Source of the DNA: Verrucomicrobiota bacterium
GTDB taxonomy: Bacteria; Verrucomicrobiota; Verrucomicrobiia; Opitutales; Opitutaceae
DNA: 6,237 bases
Assembly: GCA_023446865.1 (NCBI GenBank)
Contig: JAEXPL010000012.1
Coordinates: 1-6,237 of the forward strand
Direction: 5' to 3'
The position numbers and the translations under genes were made by a program. The notes under the pieces are model-generated. The model was not told where the DNA came from. It made no database searches and saw nothing but the letters and a program-made list of their open reading frames with translations. How positions within the stretch are numbered: the first letter of the stretch is position 1; the number at the start of each line of letters is the position of its first letter. Shown in pieces: positions 5,403 through 6,237 of this stretch.

Positions 5403-6237
5403 ATGGCCAGCTCCGCTCCCACCCTCCTCGTCCTCGCCGCCGGCATGGGGTCCCGCTACGGCGGGCTCAAACAACTCGATCCCGTCGGTCCCGGCGGCGA
5501 GACGATCCTCGATTACGCCGTGTTCGACGCCCTCCGCGCCGGCTTCGGCCGCGTGGTCTTCGTGATCCGTCGCGACTTCGCCGACGCGTTCCAGACCCAG
5601 GTCGCCGCGAAGTACACCGGTCGTATCCAGGTCGACACCGTCTTCCAGGCGCTCGACGCCCTGCCGCCCGGCGCCGCGCTCCCCGCGGGCCGCGAAAAGC
5701 CCTGGGGCACCGGCCATGCCGTCTGGTGCGCGCGCGAGGCCATCCGTGGGCCCTTCGCGGTGATCGGCGCCGACGACTTCTTCGGCCGCGACGCCTTCGT
5801 GCAACTCGCCGCCTTCCTTCGCTCGCCCGCTGCCGTCGCCAGCACGACGCCCGCCGCCTTCGCCATGGTCGGCTACCGGCTGGCCAACACCCTCTCCGAA
5901 AACGGAGCCGTCGCCCGGGGCGTGTGCACGGTCGGTGCCGACGGCCAGTTGCACACCGTGGTCGAGAACACCGGTATCCTCCGCACGGATGTCGGCCCCG
6001 GCCGGAAGTACAGCGGCGAAGAGATCGTCTCGATGAACTGCTGGGCGTTCACGCCAGCGTTCTTCCCCGCACTCGACCGCCAATGGCGCGAGTTCATCGC
6101 CGCGCGCGGCGGCGAGCTGAAGTCGGAGTTCTACCTGCCGGAGGCCGTCTCGCAGCAGATCGCTGCCGGCGCCGCCACCGTCGAGGTGCGCCCGACCACC
6201 GCCGAGTGGTTCGGCGTGACCTTCCGCGAGGACAAAC
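5403..6237 (+). CDS. Sugar-phosphate nucleotidyltransferase-like protein, 3'-truncated by window
   Basis: Probably a cytoplasmic enzyme that joins a nucleoside triphosphate and a sugar phosphate to give an NDP-sugar and pyrophosphate; nucleotide and sugar are not identifiable. 278 codons are visible and the frame is open at the right edge. Members of this type are often around 300 residues, so little is probably missing. The nucleotide-binding signature LAAGMGSRYGGLKQ occupies residues 11-24, with G14, R18 and K23 in the G-x-G-x-R...K pattern of GT-A-like nucleotidyltransferases. PWGTGHA (100-106) and GADDFF (122-127), with likely metal-binding D124 or D125, follow in the expected order. The ATG at 5403 puts the signature close to the N-terminus, as is usual. 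An upstream in-frame TTG at 5367 would add an atypical extension. GC is high, like the hydrolase and unlike the two paralogs. No functional link to the upstream genes is evident. Confidence 0.88.
   Translation, partial: MASSAPTLLVLAAGMGSRYGGLKQLDPVGPGGETILDYAVFDALRAGFGRVVFVIRRDFADAFQTQVAAKYTGRIQVDTVFQALDALPPGAALPAGREKPWGTGHAVWCAREAIRGPFAVIGADDFFGRDAFVQLAAFLRSPAAVASTTPAAFAMVGYRLANTLSENGAVARGVCTVGADGQLHTVVENTGILRTDVGPGRKYSGEEIVSMNCWAFTPAFFPALDRQWREFIAARGGELKSEFYLPEAVSQQIAAGAATVEVRPTTAEWFGVTFREDK

Noticed and set aside
5346..6083. Minus-strand reading frame of 245 codons opposite the nucleotidyltransferase
   Set aside because: Composition-driven shadow; the + strand carries an unmistakable nucleotidyltransferase signature.
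1..6237. CRISPR array, tRNA or rRNA genes
   Set aside because: No short regularly spaced repeats and no recognisable tRNA or rRNA sequence on either strand.

Overview
The window is GC-rich, every gene is on the + strand, and start codons lack clear Shine-Dalgarno sequences. Together with a large secreted-type polysaccharide hydrolase, this fits a Verrucomicrobiota (Opitutaceae-like) or similar carbohydrate-degrading bacterium. That assignment is an inference from style and content; no marker gene is present.

Layout: (1) 2-2455, the 3' part of a clan GH-A-type glycoside hydrolase gene that is still open at the left edge. (2) 2539-3777, a predicted exported protein of unknown family (here 'paralog A'). 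(3) 3821-3955, a displaced copy of the last 45 codons, stop included, of the hydrolase gene, with no start codon; its 3' flank carries the same hairpin as the intact gene and then a textbook intrinsic terminator. (4) 4112-5272, a second exported protein ('paralog B'), clearly related to paralog A. (5) 5403-6237, a sugar-phosphate-type nucleotidyltransferase cut by the right edge.

The most interesting structure is the repeated unit 'hydrolase 3' tail + hairpin + unknown exported gene', present twice. The two tails are offset by exactly 1500 bp and match at 150 of 166 bases (about 90%, counted by eye). The two proteins that follow are far more diverged (roughly 40% identical in their best N-terminal stretch). 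Each protein also consists of two internal modules of about 170-185 residues, so the window holds four copies of one undescribed-looking module, marked by C-x7-P-x-L-x7-L-[YH] followed by H-x-G-x-L-[YF]. A non-coding tail that is better conserved than the coding genes beside it is unexpected. It points to recent recombination or gene conversion, a separate origin for the tail, or cassette-like exchange of downstream genes.

Likely expression: no terminator is visible between the hydrolase and paralog A, so the two may be co-transcribed through the pseudo-tail to the terminator at 4009-4040. Paralog B would then need its own promoter in the short gap after that terminator. The nucleotidyltransferase appears unrelated in function. 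The molecular role of the paralogs cannot be stated from sequence.
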